Source: Nyssa sinensis (taxonomy: Eukaryota > Streptophyta > Magnoliopsida > Cornales > Nyssaceae). From it: DNA of 64,000 nt. The position numbers and the translations under genes were made by a program. This document shows positions 1-10,848 of this stretch, piece by piece (the stretch's first letter is position 1; every line of letters starts with the position of its first letter). The stretch covers positions 42,617,706 to 42,681,705 of the forward strand of contig CM018046.1 in assembly GCA_008638375.1 (NCBI GenBank), in the 5' to 3' direction. The notes beneath the pieces were generated by a model. It ran no database searches, was not told the origin of the DNA, and saw nothing but the letters and a program-made list of their open reading frames with translations.

Positions 1-204
1 TATGTATGTAGCGGTAGTACCGGATGGATGTGCGTAATTTAAAAATAAGAAAAGAAAAGAAAAAGTTTTTCACGCTTCCGCAAAACGTATGTTGCACATC
101 TATTCGATACCGCTGTATATGCGAGCCTTGTCTCGAGGCCCTCGGGTCTCGGGGCGGCGATCGCGATCCAGTAATCCGCTTAGGGTGGGTTTCGGGTTGT
201 GACA
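1..204 (+). mobile_element. 3' end of a long LTR (Ty3/gypsy-like), cut by the window edge
   Basis: The segment ends GGGTGGGTTTCGGGTTGTGACA-like at 204. That end matches the end of the complete LTR at 17947-21888, including the shared A/G-rich stretch and the words CTTCCGCAAA and AGTACCGG. The host sequence resumes at 205 with AGAAGGGCTAC, which is the RLK 5' leader seen intact near 48616-48632. The LTR therefore landed between the TATA box and the expected ATG of a leftward RLK copy. The left end and the second target-site copy lie outside the window, so solo versus full-length cannot be decided. Confidence 0.75.
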
Positions 205-510
205 AGAAGGGCTACACTAATAAGTGTTTTAGTTAGGGAGTTTATATAAACTCTTTAGTTACGATAATAACCTCAATAAACACTTCATGATTTAACTGTT
301 CTAATTCCAAAGACCTAAGCTTGTGAATTCAACAATAGTATTTGGGCGTCTTCAAGGGGTTAGGTTTGACCATTAGTTGGATATGACATGTCAAGTTCCC
401 AAAACCACAAGATAGTATTCACCGACGACGACTAGATCTTTGGCATTGATATCTACTTGAATGGTTGATATAAGCCATTCAATTTCAATCAAGGTCCTAT
501 ACCATTTAAA
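205..510 (-). repeat. Left arm of inverted repeat: promoter of a leftward RLK copy
   Basis: This arm reads like the RLK upstream region at 48616-48830 and is the reverse complement of 2022-2328. It contains the TATA stretch TTTATATAAAC and the leader. It is therefore the promoter of a third RLK copy transcribed leftwards, whose coding part lies beyond the LTR and outside the window. Together with the right arm it shows two RLK genes once stood head to head about 2.1 kb apart. Confidence 0.8.
240..251 (-). promoter_or_regulatory. TATA box of the leftward RLK copy
   Basis: GTTTATATAAAC is palindromic and sits at the same distance from the leader word AGAAGGGCT as in the other two RLK copies (2282-2293 and 48656-48667). 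The LTR ending at 204 now separates it from any coding sequence. Confidence 0.5.
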
Positions 511-2021
511 CATTAATTTCTAAATTTTTATCCTATTTTAGAAATTTTTTAGAAATTATAAAAATTATTAATTTCACATGCCCTTTTTACCCTTCTATTC
601 CAAATAATAATAATAATAATAATCAATCACTTTCAGATATTGACCAAAAATCCTTAATAGCAGTAGAATTCTGCTAATGCTAGTTCAATTATGCTAGTTT
701 GTGCATTTCTTAGAATAAGAAATTTAAAAATATATGTATTTTTGGGTTATTTTATTTTTTAATACATTTGAATTTAAAAATATATGTAATGGCTTAAACA
801 ACTTACAAGTAATACTTGAGAATTGAAGCAGGTTGCGTTGTGAGAGCTTTCAAGTTCGACTATCAATTTTTTCATTGATCAATCATCATTCACTTTGATT
901 AAGTTGCTTGCGTTGTAAGAACGTTTACCTCTAATTGACTGAAGGGAAGTAATTATACGAAAGACTGAATATCCATCAAAAAATAAAAATAAAAAAGCTG
1001 GCAAGTATAGGAATGACCGTTATGGCCAAATTGGAATCATTATCGATACAATGGCTGAGTTGTGGAGTATTTCGTTATGAATATTTTAAGAATGTTTATT
1101 TATTTATTTATTTTATTTAATATGATTGAAAATTTTTATTCTGTGGAATGTACATTTCATTAAAAATTATTTTAAGTAATTATTTTTATCTAAATGAGTA
1201 ATTCTTATTTTATTTCATGTCATTTTTACCCTATTTTTTTATTTTAATCCACGAAATAATTATTTTATTCTTACGTACTAAACATAATCTAAGAAAATAC
1301 TTGAAAAGGATGGTGCAGTGGGGAATTCAGAAAATCTTCAATGGAAAATCTTATCTTAGTCCCTTCAAAGATATCTTTTAGCATTCTTAGAGCTGCTTCA
1401 ATGTATGCCTCAAATAAAATGTCAATTCTAAAATTTGGTTAGATTACCAAATTAATTGCTTCAATGATGTGTCATTTTAATTGTTAAAATATGGTAATGT
1501 TGAATTCAATGTTATATATGGCATTAAGAATAACACATGCTATTTCATGTCACGTAACATTTTGATAGCAAGATTTCATCTTTTTGTTTTGAAAATTTTG
1601 TTAGTCATTAGATATAATGACCAAAAAATTTGAACTTGGTACTGTAACATTGTCAAAAGATAAATTTTTTGCAGAGCCAAAATAACATTTTACAGTGAAT
1701 ATATTCTTACAATACCAAAATATTATGTTTTGATACTTTTATTTCAATACTAAAATGTCAATTTTTAGCATAATAATTTCTTTACTTTATAACTACAATT
1801 TTTTTTTGTACAAAATTACATGTAAAAATAAAATTAATTAGTTGACAAAGCATTTAATAATGCTATATATCCTTGGTGACTTGCATGAAGGGTGGCAGTC
1901 CATTGGTGGATAAATTCTTTTGAGTATGCTATAATTTGGCAATAGCATGTTAGATGATGGCACATGCATTGTAAATCGAACCCACCTATCATCTTTGGGT
2001 CAAGCACAGAGCATAATCAAT
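511..2021. other. AT-rich spacer between the divergent RLK promoters
   Basis: No gene is visible. Positions 515-695 match the start of the duplicated block at 28846 and 50268 (TAATTTCTAAATT, the ATA/AAT microsatellite at 606-622, and GAATTCTGCTAATGCTAG). About 1385-1770 is MITE-like: phrases such as TCAATACTAAAATGTCA and AATATTATGTTTTG recur near 41140-41340. The rest is low-complexity AT-rich sequence. Confidence 0.5.
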
Positions 2022-2328
2022 GTTGAAATGGTAGAGGACCTTGACTGAAATTGAATGGCTTATATCAAACATTCAAGTAGACATTAATGCCAAAGATCTA
2101 GTCGTGGTCGGTGAATACTATCTTGTGGTTTTCGAAACTTGACATGTCATATCCAATTAATGGTCATACCTAACCGCTTGAAGACGCTCAAATACTATTG
2201 TTGAATTCACAAGCTTAGGTCTTTGGAATTAGAACAGTTAAATCATGAAGTGTTTATTGAGGTTATTATCATAACTAAAGAGTTTATATAAACTCCCTAA
2301 CTAAAACACTTCTTATTGTAGCCCTTCT
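2022..2328 (+). repeat. Right arm of inverted repeat: promoter of RLK copy 1
   Basis: This is the reverse complement of 205-510 with scattered mismatches and one small gap. It leads into the TATA box at 2282 and the ATG at 2348. It also matches 48616-48830 (RLK copy 2 upstream) in reverse orientation. Confidence 0.8.
2282..2293 (+). promoter_or_regulatory. TATA box of RLK copy 1
   Basis: GTTTATATAAAC lies about 55 bases before the ATG at 2348. A transcription start 25-30 bases downstream would leave a short leader. This favours the 2348 ATG, which starts a signal peptide, over more upstream in-frame codons. Confidence 0.55.
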
Positions 2329-2398
2329 TTTACAATCAGCATTTGTCATGGCTTCAGCTATCCTCACTCTTCTCTTCCTTTCTCTTTGGCCTTTTCTA

Positions 2399-2812
2399 TT
2401 AGAATATGTCCCACATGAAAGGATAATATTGACATTATTTGGGTTTAATGAAATTAGGTAATTATTGGCTTTAGAAAGTTACGCACGGTTACTTAATTAG
2501 TGAGATATAATAAGGGAAGTGGTTTCCTATTTACCTACTGTTATGAGGAGTAGGATTAGGGTTTTGATATTAAGTAGGAATTGTCCTCTCTCTACCCACA
2601 TAACTTTAACCAGGGTTTTCCCATAACATTCTGGTATATGAAAAGAAAAGGGGTTAAGCAAGAGAAACAATTTTTACAGGCTTTTTTCAGAAGGTGATCT
2701 CTTCATGGAAAATTCCGGTATGTTATTTATTTATTTTATTTCTGCATAATAGATGATTATGTGATTGTCATGATAGTTGAAGATCCTTATTTAGTTAATT
2801 AAATTTTTTACA
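2399..2812 (+). repeat. 5' LTR of the copia element
   Basis: It begins TTAGAATATGTCCCACATG (the leading TG is missing) and ends TTTTTTACA two bases before the primer site. It aligns along its length with 8321-8727. Confidence 0.9.
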
Positions 2813-2814
2813 TG

Positions 2815-2826
2815 TGGTATCAGAGC
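2815..2826 (+). other. Primer binding site (initiator tRNA-Met) of the copia element
   Basis: TGGTATCAGAGC begins two bases after the LTR end. It is the standard complement of the plant initiator tRNA-Met 3' end used to prime minus-strand synthesis. Confidence 0.9.
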
Positions 2827-4004
2827 ATGGTTGAAACTATCATGATTTTCCTTTTAATGTAGAGATTAATTTGATTGATATTTTTCATGATTCTGCCAGA
2901 AAAATAAAATTGTATAAGTGTAAAAAAAAAAAAATATGCCGTCGCTATATTTTCTTTCTTTCATGTAAAAGTGTGACTGCACCGCAAGCATATAACAGGG
3001 TATTTCAAATTTTATGTCACGGTGTCGGTGATATCTTTTTATTACTTCTACTTACAGTGAACCCTAGTTTGTAATTTTAATTTCAATTATTATGGTTGAC
3101 ATCTCAATACCATCCTCCAGTTTATTGACTCTAGATTCCGTAGAAGAGTAAATATGGATCGCGTCCCTTGTATTAAAAAAAAAAAGAAAAGGAACAGGTA
3201 CTAAAGTGAAAACTGATTCATTCAAAGTCAACATAGTTGACTGAAAACACAAAAAGAAGCAAGGTAAAGGAAGGTATTATATTGATGTTAGATTGACACC
3301 TTGAGATTGAAATGTAAAATTTAGTTTACTGCCGCAGTAAGTATTTGGGGTTCCGTAGAAGTGTTATGTTATGGGCTTACTTGTATTGGATTAATAATTA
3401 TATTTATGCATGCTTATTGATTGAATTGCTATGGGCCTATTAAATTAATAATAGTGGTTATGTTATGGGCTTATTTATATTGAGTTAATAATTATATTTT
3501 TGCATGCATGAACTGAATTATTATGGGCTAGATTTTGCATGCAATTAAAGAAAAATTTAAACGTTTATTTTATTTATTTATTTATTTTTGCTTGGTTATT
3601 TATCAATCAATATTTATATTATGGTTAGCTTGTTGTCACCAAAGTGATCTTGCTGAGAAAAATTATAAATATTAAATCAAATTATGACTTTGCAAAATTA
3701 TTATGAAATGATTATTTGATTATTATGGTTTGACCCAAAGGTGCACCAACTTTCAAATAGTTATTAAATTAATTAGAATAATTGATAGAATGAAAGTGAG
3801 ATTGGGATGGATGCCCAAAGGTGACAAACCAATCAAACTTTGACGGGTTATCAATTATCCCTAAGTGAGTGAAAATCACCATTAAATTTAAATATTAGTA
3901 TATTGCATTAGTTAATCCAAAGATTGAACACAATATTACTAATGGAATTGATTTTTTCAAAGCATTAATGTTGTGATATTTTTGTAGTGTCAGTTCCTGT
4001 TTTG

Positions 4005-5157
4005 CATCATTCGCTAGCTTCTTCTGTTCCAATTTTTAATGGAGTTAATTTATTTGACTGGAAGGAATAGATCCAGTTTCACCTTGGTGTTCTGGATCTT
4101 GACTTAGCACTGCGAATTGATAAACCGACTGTTATTACTGAAACAAGCAGTTCGGAGCAGCAAGCTTTGTCTAAGTCATGGGAAAGATCGAACAGATTAA
4201 GCATCATGTTTATGCGAATGTGTATTGTGAACAACATCAAGTCATCGCTTTCTCAAATTGAAAATGCAAAGGAATATTTCAAGGCTGTGGAAGATCGGTT
4301 TCGTTTAGCCGACAAGTCCCTTGGAGGGAGATTAATGGCTGAACTTACTACCATGAAATTTAATGGTAGCCGTGGAATGAATGAGCATGTCATTGAAATG
4401 ACCAATCTAGCTGCCAGACTCAAATCTCTGGGTATGAATGTTGATGAAAGTTTCCTTGTTCAGTTTATTCTGAATTCCTTGCCTGCTCAGTATGGGCCAT
4501 TTCAGATTCATTATAACACTATTAAAGAAAAGTGGAATGTGAATGAATTGGCGAGTATGTTAATTCAAGGAAGAGGCAAGACTTAAGCAACAAGGACAAC
4601 ATTCAGTTAATGTTATGAGTCATGGAGCTGGAAGCAAAGGAAAGAAACACAAGAAAAGTTTCAAGAAAGATCCATTGAAGGTTGCGGGGCCCTCTCATGT
4701 CAATGGGGCTCACAAGAAGGAACATAATGGACCAAAATGCTATTTCTGTAATAGCTATGGGCATGTAAAGAAAAATTGTCCGAAACGTAAAGCTTGGTCC
4801 GAAAAGAAAGGTAAGCTATTAGCTTATGTATGTTTCGAATCAAATATGACACAAGTTCCTTCTAATACATGGTGGATTGAATCTGGTTCTACTATTCATG
4901 TTTCAAATTCGATGCAGGGATACCTTTCGATCCAGAACATAAAGGAAAATGAGCATTTCATAGTCTTGGGAAATGGAACTCAAGTACCAGTTGTTGGTGT
5001 TAGAACTTTACGTTTGGTTTTAGAGTCAGGCCACTGTTTGGACCTATTTGATACTTTTTATGTTCCTACTATTTCTATAAATTTAATTTCCATGTCAAGA
5101 CTAGGTTATGATGGCTATTCTTTACATTTTGAAAATAAAGGTTTTCGTTTATTGTGA
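4005..5157 (+). pseudogene. copia Gag and protease region, disrupted
   Basis: Translation from about 4038 gives FNGVNLFDWKE, then a TAG (about 4068), then a UBN2/Gag-type stretch to 4586 (SLGGRLMAELTTMKFNGSRG). A frame change near 4584 leads to 4615-5157, which carries the zinc knuckle CYFCNSYGHVKKNC (CX2CX4HX4C) and the protease motif WWIESGSTIHVSN. The family motif is D-S-G; here the catalytic Asp is replaced by Glu, so the protease is probably dead. The reading frame closes at a TGA in the pre-integrase linker. This is recognisable copia Gag-Pro, not functional. Confidence 0.85.
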
Positions 5158-7932
5158 AATGGCTCATTTGTTGGTTCTGGTGTTTTATCTGAGGGGTTAT
5201 ATAGATTTAATCTTAACAAAAATTTTGCTAAAACACTCCTCACCCTGCATCATGATGTTGGAACTAAACGTAGCAGAGTTAATGAGAATTCTTCTTTCTT
5301 GTGTCATAAAAGACTGGGTCATATATCCAGAGAAAGAATTGAAAGATTGGTAAAAGACGGGATTCTTTCAAATCTTGATTTTACTGATTTCGATGTATGT
5401 GTGGATTGCATTAAAGGAAAGCAAACCAAACATACAAAGAAAGGCGCCACAAGAAGTGAAGAACTTTTGGATATTGTCCATACTGATATTTGTGGACCTT
5501 TTGACTTACCGTCTTTTGGTGAAGAAAAGTACACTATCACTTTCATCCTTGATTTTTCACGTTATGGTTATGTCTATTTGTTACATGAAAAGTTTCAAGC
5601 AATAAATGCTTTAAAGGCATATATTGCTGAAAGTTGAGTGACAATTAGATAGAAAGGTGAAAATCATTCGATCAGATAGAGGTGGTGAGTATTATGGAAG
5701 GTATGATGGAATAAGAAAATGTCCAGGACCATTTGCTAAATTCCTAGAAGAGCATGGTATGTGCGCAATACACAATGCCTGGTACGTCTCAGTAGAATGG
5801 TGTGGCTGAAAGGCAGTAATCTACCCTATGAAAATGGTTAGAAGCATGATAAGTAACTCCTCAGTACCCATTTCATTGTGGATGGAGGCCCTTAAGACAA
5901 CCGTTTATGTGCTTAATCGGGTTCCTAGTAAGGCAGTTCAAAATACTCCTTTTGAATTGTGGACGGGAAGGAAACCGAGTTTGAGACACTTTTTATATTT
6001 GGGGTTGTCCAGCAGAGGCTAGGATTTATAATCCGCATGAAAAGAAGTTGGATTCTAGAACTGTAAGCGGGTACTTTATTGGTTACCTAGAGAAGTCCAA
6101 AGGGTATAGGTTTTACTGCCCTAACCATAATACAAGAATCGTTGAAACCGGAAATGCCAGATTCCTTGAGAATGGTGAAATTAGTGGGAGTGATGTATTA
6201 CGTAATGTGGTCATCGAAGAAGTTCGAGAGCCTATCCCAATACCCGTAACTTCAATAGAAATTGTTGTTTCTCCAGTTATCAAACAGTATGATAACATTG
6301 AACAACAATTTAGTGATCAGTCACTCCATAATGGGAACGTCACCAATGAACCAGTTGCAGAACAATCACAAGGAATAACATTAAGGAGATCTCAAAGAGA
6401 AATGAGATCAGCTATTTCAGATGATTATTTGGTATATCTGCAAGAATCTGATTATGATTTAGGGATAAGTAAAGATCCGGTTTCATTTTCACAAGCCATT
6501 GAAAGTAGTGATTCTGAAAAGTGGATCAATGCTTGTAAATGATGAGTTGAAATCAATGGAACAAAATGAAGTTTGGGACATCGTTGATTTGCCTGAAGGT
6601 TTTAAGACAGTCGGATGTAAGTGGGTCTTTCAGACCAAACACGACTGCAATGGCAATATTGAACAACATAAAGCTAGACTTGTTGCAAAAGGTTTCACTC
6701 AAAAAAAAGAGGTGTTGATTACAAAGAGACGTTCTCTCCTGTATCGAAGAAGGACTCTCTTGGAATCATAATGGCTTTGGTGGCTCATTTCAATTTGGAG
6801 TTACACCAAATGGATGTGAAAACTGCTTTTCTAAATGAGAATTTAAATGAAGAGCTTTATATGGATCAACCTAAAGGTTTCTTGGTTAAAGGAAAGGAAC
6901 ATATGGTATGCAATTTATGGACTTAAACAAGTTTCCAGACAATGGTACCTTAAGTTTAATGATACCATCACGTCCTTTGGATTTAAGGAAAATACTGTTG
7001 ATCGGTGTATATATCTAAAGGTCAGTGGAAGCAAGTTTATTTTCTTGGTTCTGTATGTTGACGATATATTGCTTGCTAGTAATGATCTTGGTTTACTGAA
7101 TGAAACCAAGAGATTTCTTTCTATGAACTTTGAAATGAAAGATATGGGTGAGGCAACTTACGTGATAGGAATTGAAATATTCCGTGATAGATTGCGTGGA
7201 TTGTTAGGGTTGTCTCAAAAGGGGTATATCGATAAAATTCTTGAAAGATTTCATATGGTTGAATGTGTAGCTACTCATGCTCCTATTTGTAAAGGGGACA
7301 AGTTCAGTGAAAATGATTGTCCACAGAATGCATTAGAAAATAAAAGAATGGAAAATGTTCCTTATGCATCTGTTGTTGGAAGCTTGATGTATGCTCAAAC
7401 TTGTACAAGATCGGATATTAGTTTTGTAGTTGAAATGCTCGGGAGATACCAAAGTAATCCCGGAATGGAGCATTGAAAAGCTGCAAAGAAGGTTTTAAGA
7501 TATCTAAAGGGAACAAGACACTATATGCTCACGTATCGAAGGTCTGATCATGGAAAAGCACCAAACAGACTATCATAGTAGCATCTACTATGGAAGCTGA
7601 ATTTGTGGTATGCTTTGCAGCCACAGTTCATGTGTTATGGTTGCCAAATTTTATCTCAGAACTTGGAATTGTCGACAGTATTGCCAGACCGCTGAGAATG
7701 TATTGTGATAATTCCGCAACAGTCTTTTTTCTCCAAGAACAACAAATATTCTAATGGCGCTAAGCACATGGAGCTCAAATATTTGGCCGTTAATGAGGAG
7801 GTTCAGAAACAAATAGTGTTTATAGAACATATTAAGACTGAGCTCATAATTAAAAATCCTTTGACTAAAGGGTTAGCACCAAAGACATTTAAGGAACATG
7901 TTGATCACATGGGTCTTTGTTGTAATCCCTGA
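5158..7932 (+). pseudogene. copia integrase, reverse transcriptase and RNase H, disrupted
   Basis: The Gag-pre-integrase segment (CHKRLGHISRERIERL..CVDCIKGKQ, HHCC-like) spans 5299-5420. The integrase core starts at LLDIVHTDICGPF (about 5464) and breaks with a stop at 5635. Later pieces include SKAVQNTPFELWTGRKPS (5930) and a C-terminal part at 6048-6540. Reverse transcriptase pieces are at 6540-6770 (KWVFQTKHD..KARLVAKGF) and 6847-7476, with the active-site YVDDILLAS near 7050. RNase H is represented by TMEAEF (about 7588) and NGAKHMELKYLAV (about 7757). The expected segment with the first RNase H acid is absent near 7553, which suggests an internal deletion. At least seven stops or frame changes are present. 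Confidence 0.88.
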
Positions 7933-8304
7933 GGTATGTTTGTGGATCTTTAAGTTTTTGTTCTATAACATTTATAGAGATATCACTAATTGTGTTTCTG
8001 ACATTTTTCCTGCTTACCATCAATTACGTAATTATGGAGATGGATTATTGATGACAGGAATCGTCTTTGACAAAGACATTATGGGGACATTACAGTTACT
8101 TCCTATTATAGATTATAATTAAGTGATTTGCTGACATTGTAGTGCATGGAAGGGAAGATGTCACTTTATTGACATTTACCACTATGACTCATGTTGGCAA
8201 ATTGTTTAATTATAATATTATTGTAATCTCACTAAAGTGTGAATAAGCTAATGTTATGCGCATATTATGTTTACCTTGTTAATCCAAATAAGTGTCGTTC
8301 ATAT

Positions 8305-8320
8305 GGGCCAAGTGGGAGAA
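8305..8320 (+). other. Polypurine tract of the copia element
   Basis: GGGCCAAGTGGGAGAA directly abuts the TGTTAGAATATG start of the 3' LTR. This is the usual copia plus-strand priming site. Confidence 0.85.
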
Positions 8321-8727
8321 TGTTAGAATATGTCCCACATGAAAGGTTAATATTGACATTATTTGGGTTTAATGAAATTAGGTAATTATTGGCTTTGGAA
8401 AGTTACGCACGGTTACTTAATTAGTGAGATATACTAAGGGAAGTGGTTTCCTATTTACCTACAGTTATGGGGAGTAGGATTAGGGTTTTGATATTAAGTA
8501 GGAATTGTCCTCTCTCTACCCACATAACTTTAACCAGGGTTTTCCCATAACATTCGGGTGTATGAAAAGAAAAGGGGTTAAGCGAGAGAAACAATTTTTA
8601 CAGGCTTTCTTCAGAAAGTGATCTTTTCATGGCAAATTTCGGTATATTATTTATTTATTTTATTTCCGCATAATAGATGATTATGTGATTGTCATGATAG
8701 TTGAAGATCCTTATTTAGTTAATTAAA
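8321..8727 (+). repeat. 3' LTR of the copia element, 3' end missing
   Basis: It starts with the canonical TGTTAGAATATGTCCC. It stops at AGTTAATTAAA, where the 5' LTR continues with TTTTTTACA. RLK sequence (TGTAACCATGAG) follows at once. Confidence 0.9.
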
Positions 8728-8768
8728 TGTAACCATGAGCTCATCATTGACAGCCGGTGAAAACTTGT

Positions 8769-10500
8769 TGGAAACACGTCGTTAACACTCCAAAAATAAA
8801 TTAACCTTACTTCTTAACACAATAAACACAGTAGCTAGCTGAGTAAGGGTCGAACCCACAGAGAGTGTCCACAATTTATTTTTTTATTTATTTCGACTAA
8901 TTCTAAACTAAAATCTAATTAATAGCAAAACAATAAATGGGGGGTTGAAATTTTAATCAAACTAATTACGAATAAAAATTAAATTAATAACAGAAATCAA
9001 TGAATTAAAACTTCAGTTCTTCAGTTCAATCTCACCCTCGCAGTTAATGAAATAATCAATCAATTATAACATGATTTTACCCTTCAATGAATCTAATAAT
9101 CCTAGGTAACAATAAGCTCTACTACCCGAAATTTCTCTTAATTCCTCACTAATGAAACAAGCTCTCCATTAGATTCTAACCATTACACAATTTAGAACAA
9201 GCTCTCTAAATTTAATATAATGGCAGCATTAATATCTAGAAAATTAGATTATTTTAAGCAACAATCACACAAGTTCGGACTGTTTAACTTAGGACATGAT
9301 AATCATAGCAATAAACAAAAGCTTGTCCACAATCATTTATCACTATTTGCCACAATTGATTACGAACCATATCAATTACGTAATATACCTCCTGAATCTA
9401 GCAATTGATAATAATCTGATCAATCTAACAGGCCTGATTAAATCAATCAAACTAAATATCAATAAAACAATTAAGATAGATTATCATGAACAGATTCATA
9501 AGAAAAGGGAGAAATAACGTTAGTGTATTGGTTCAACCATTAAACTGCAATGAGAGCTCGAAATCCCCTAAAACTGAATTAAAAATCTAGCCTAACATAA
9601 TTCAATAAGAAAATAAAACTAAAAACTTATTGTCACTGTGCGCCGCTCCTCTTTCACGTCTTTGCTCCCCTGCGCCGCACAAAACTTCTTGCCGCCCCGC
9701 ACTAAAAACCCTCTTTTCTTTTATACCTGTGTTGCACCTTTTTTATCCAGTCTCCCCCAGGGCCCTAGACACTTTTTCCTCTTTTAAAAAACCAGCCACG
9801 CGGGCCCGTTTTCAAGCCCACTTTAATTTGGCCTTTCTCTTTATTTTTTCTATTCTTTGACTTTTCAAACTTTTTCCTCTTTTGTCTTTCTCTTCAACTT
9901 TTATTTCTCTGGCTTTGTGTTTCATTCAGCCGTCCAGTGCAAGCCCAGCCCATTGATCAGAACTAATTTCCTGAAATTATCAAAACTGCTGAAACTTGCA
10001 AGCTATTTTTTCATTTGAAAACGATGAAATATTGACTCTAGCTCTTCATGACAGTTGTAGACCTCGAAGAGTAGGTAATTTTAGGCTTTTAAAACACCTG
10101 ATTTGGACTTCAGAAACTCAATTTATGGCCTGTTGAAGTCTACTGGTCGGACAGGAAATCAGCTGCGCGGACAGCTTCCCAGGCCTGATTTCGACACAAT
10201 GTTTGGAGGCCCAAACGAACTTGGATTTTTGCAAACCAGACCTTTCTGAAAATCCTAAGACGTCCTCTACAAACTTCATGAAGACCACTTCCTTATTCTC
10301 GAATTCCAACACCATCCAAATCTCAAGTGAAGCTCCATAAGTAAAATCTGTCCAAAAAATCAAAAATTGCACAAAATTATTCTTTTACCATCAATACTTT
10401 CCTAATTCAATAAATGAATTAATTAGCTCACTTCAATAGAAAATATGTCACAAAACTAAATATAAGGGAATTAAAAATATGAAATATTGTGCTCTCATCA
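8769..10500 (-). mobile_element. Solo LTR (1.73 kb) inside RLK copy 1
   Basis: It runs TGGAAACACGTCG to GCTCTCATCA (TG..CA ends). It is flanked by perfect 5-bp target-site duplications CTTGT (8764-8768 and 10501-10505), with RLK codons continuing on each side. No coding domain is visible inside. The opposite strand starts TGATGAGAGCACAATATTTC and has TCTCTGTGGGTTCGACCC near its 3' end, a pattern common in Ty3/gypsy Athila/Tat-type LTRs, so minus orientation is inferred. Since nothing but LTR-like sequence lies between the duplications, recombination between the two LTRs of a full element is the likely origin. Confidence 0.8.
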
Positions 10501-10848
10501 CTTGTCATGGATTTTGCCTTCTGAGGAATTTGCTTTTGGATTCCACCAACTTGCCAACAGTACCAACTTTTTCTTGCTTGCCATCTGGTATGCCAAAATA
10601 CCAGATGAAACCATCGTTTGGCATGCCAACACAGAATATCCAGTGCAAAGAGGATCTAGAGTTAAGCTCATAGATAATAACATCATACTAAATGATCCAA
10701 ATGGTCAAACAATATGGAAGGCACAAGTAGAACCCAACACCAGCGTTTCTTATGGTGCCATGCTCAACACAGGGAATTTCGTGCTTTCTGCAGGTACTGA
10801 ATCTTCCTATGTATGGGAGAGTTTCAATAATTTTACAGACACCATCTT

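Larger units (their letters stand above)
2399..8727 (+). mobile_element. Ty1/copia LTR retrotransposon, degenerate
   Basis: Two LTRs of about 410 bp flank an internal region with an initiator-Met primer site, Gag zinc knuckle, protease, integrase, reverse transcriptase and RNase H in copia order, then a polypurine tract. The two LTRs differ at about 15 positions by eye (near 4%), so the insertion is moderately old. The outer ends are atypical: the 5' LTR lacks the initial TGT that starts the 3' LTR, the 3' LTR lacks the TTTTTTACA end of the 5' LTR, and no target-site duplication is seen. Positions 2827-4004 are a leader with no credible ORF, and 7933-8304 is non-coding 3' internal sequence. 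All coding regions are broken, so it is non-autonomous. Confidence 0.93.

Noticed and set aside
3064..3252. ORF in the copia leader region
   Set aside because: It crosses A-runs in the untranslated leader and has no copia Gag motif; chance ORF.
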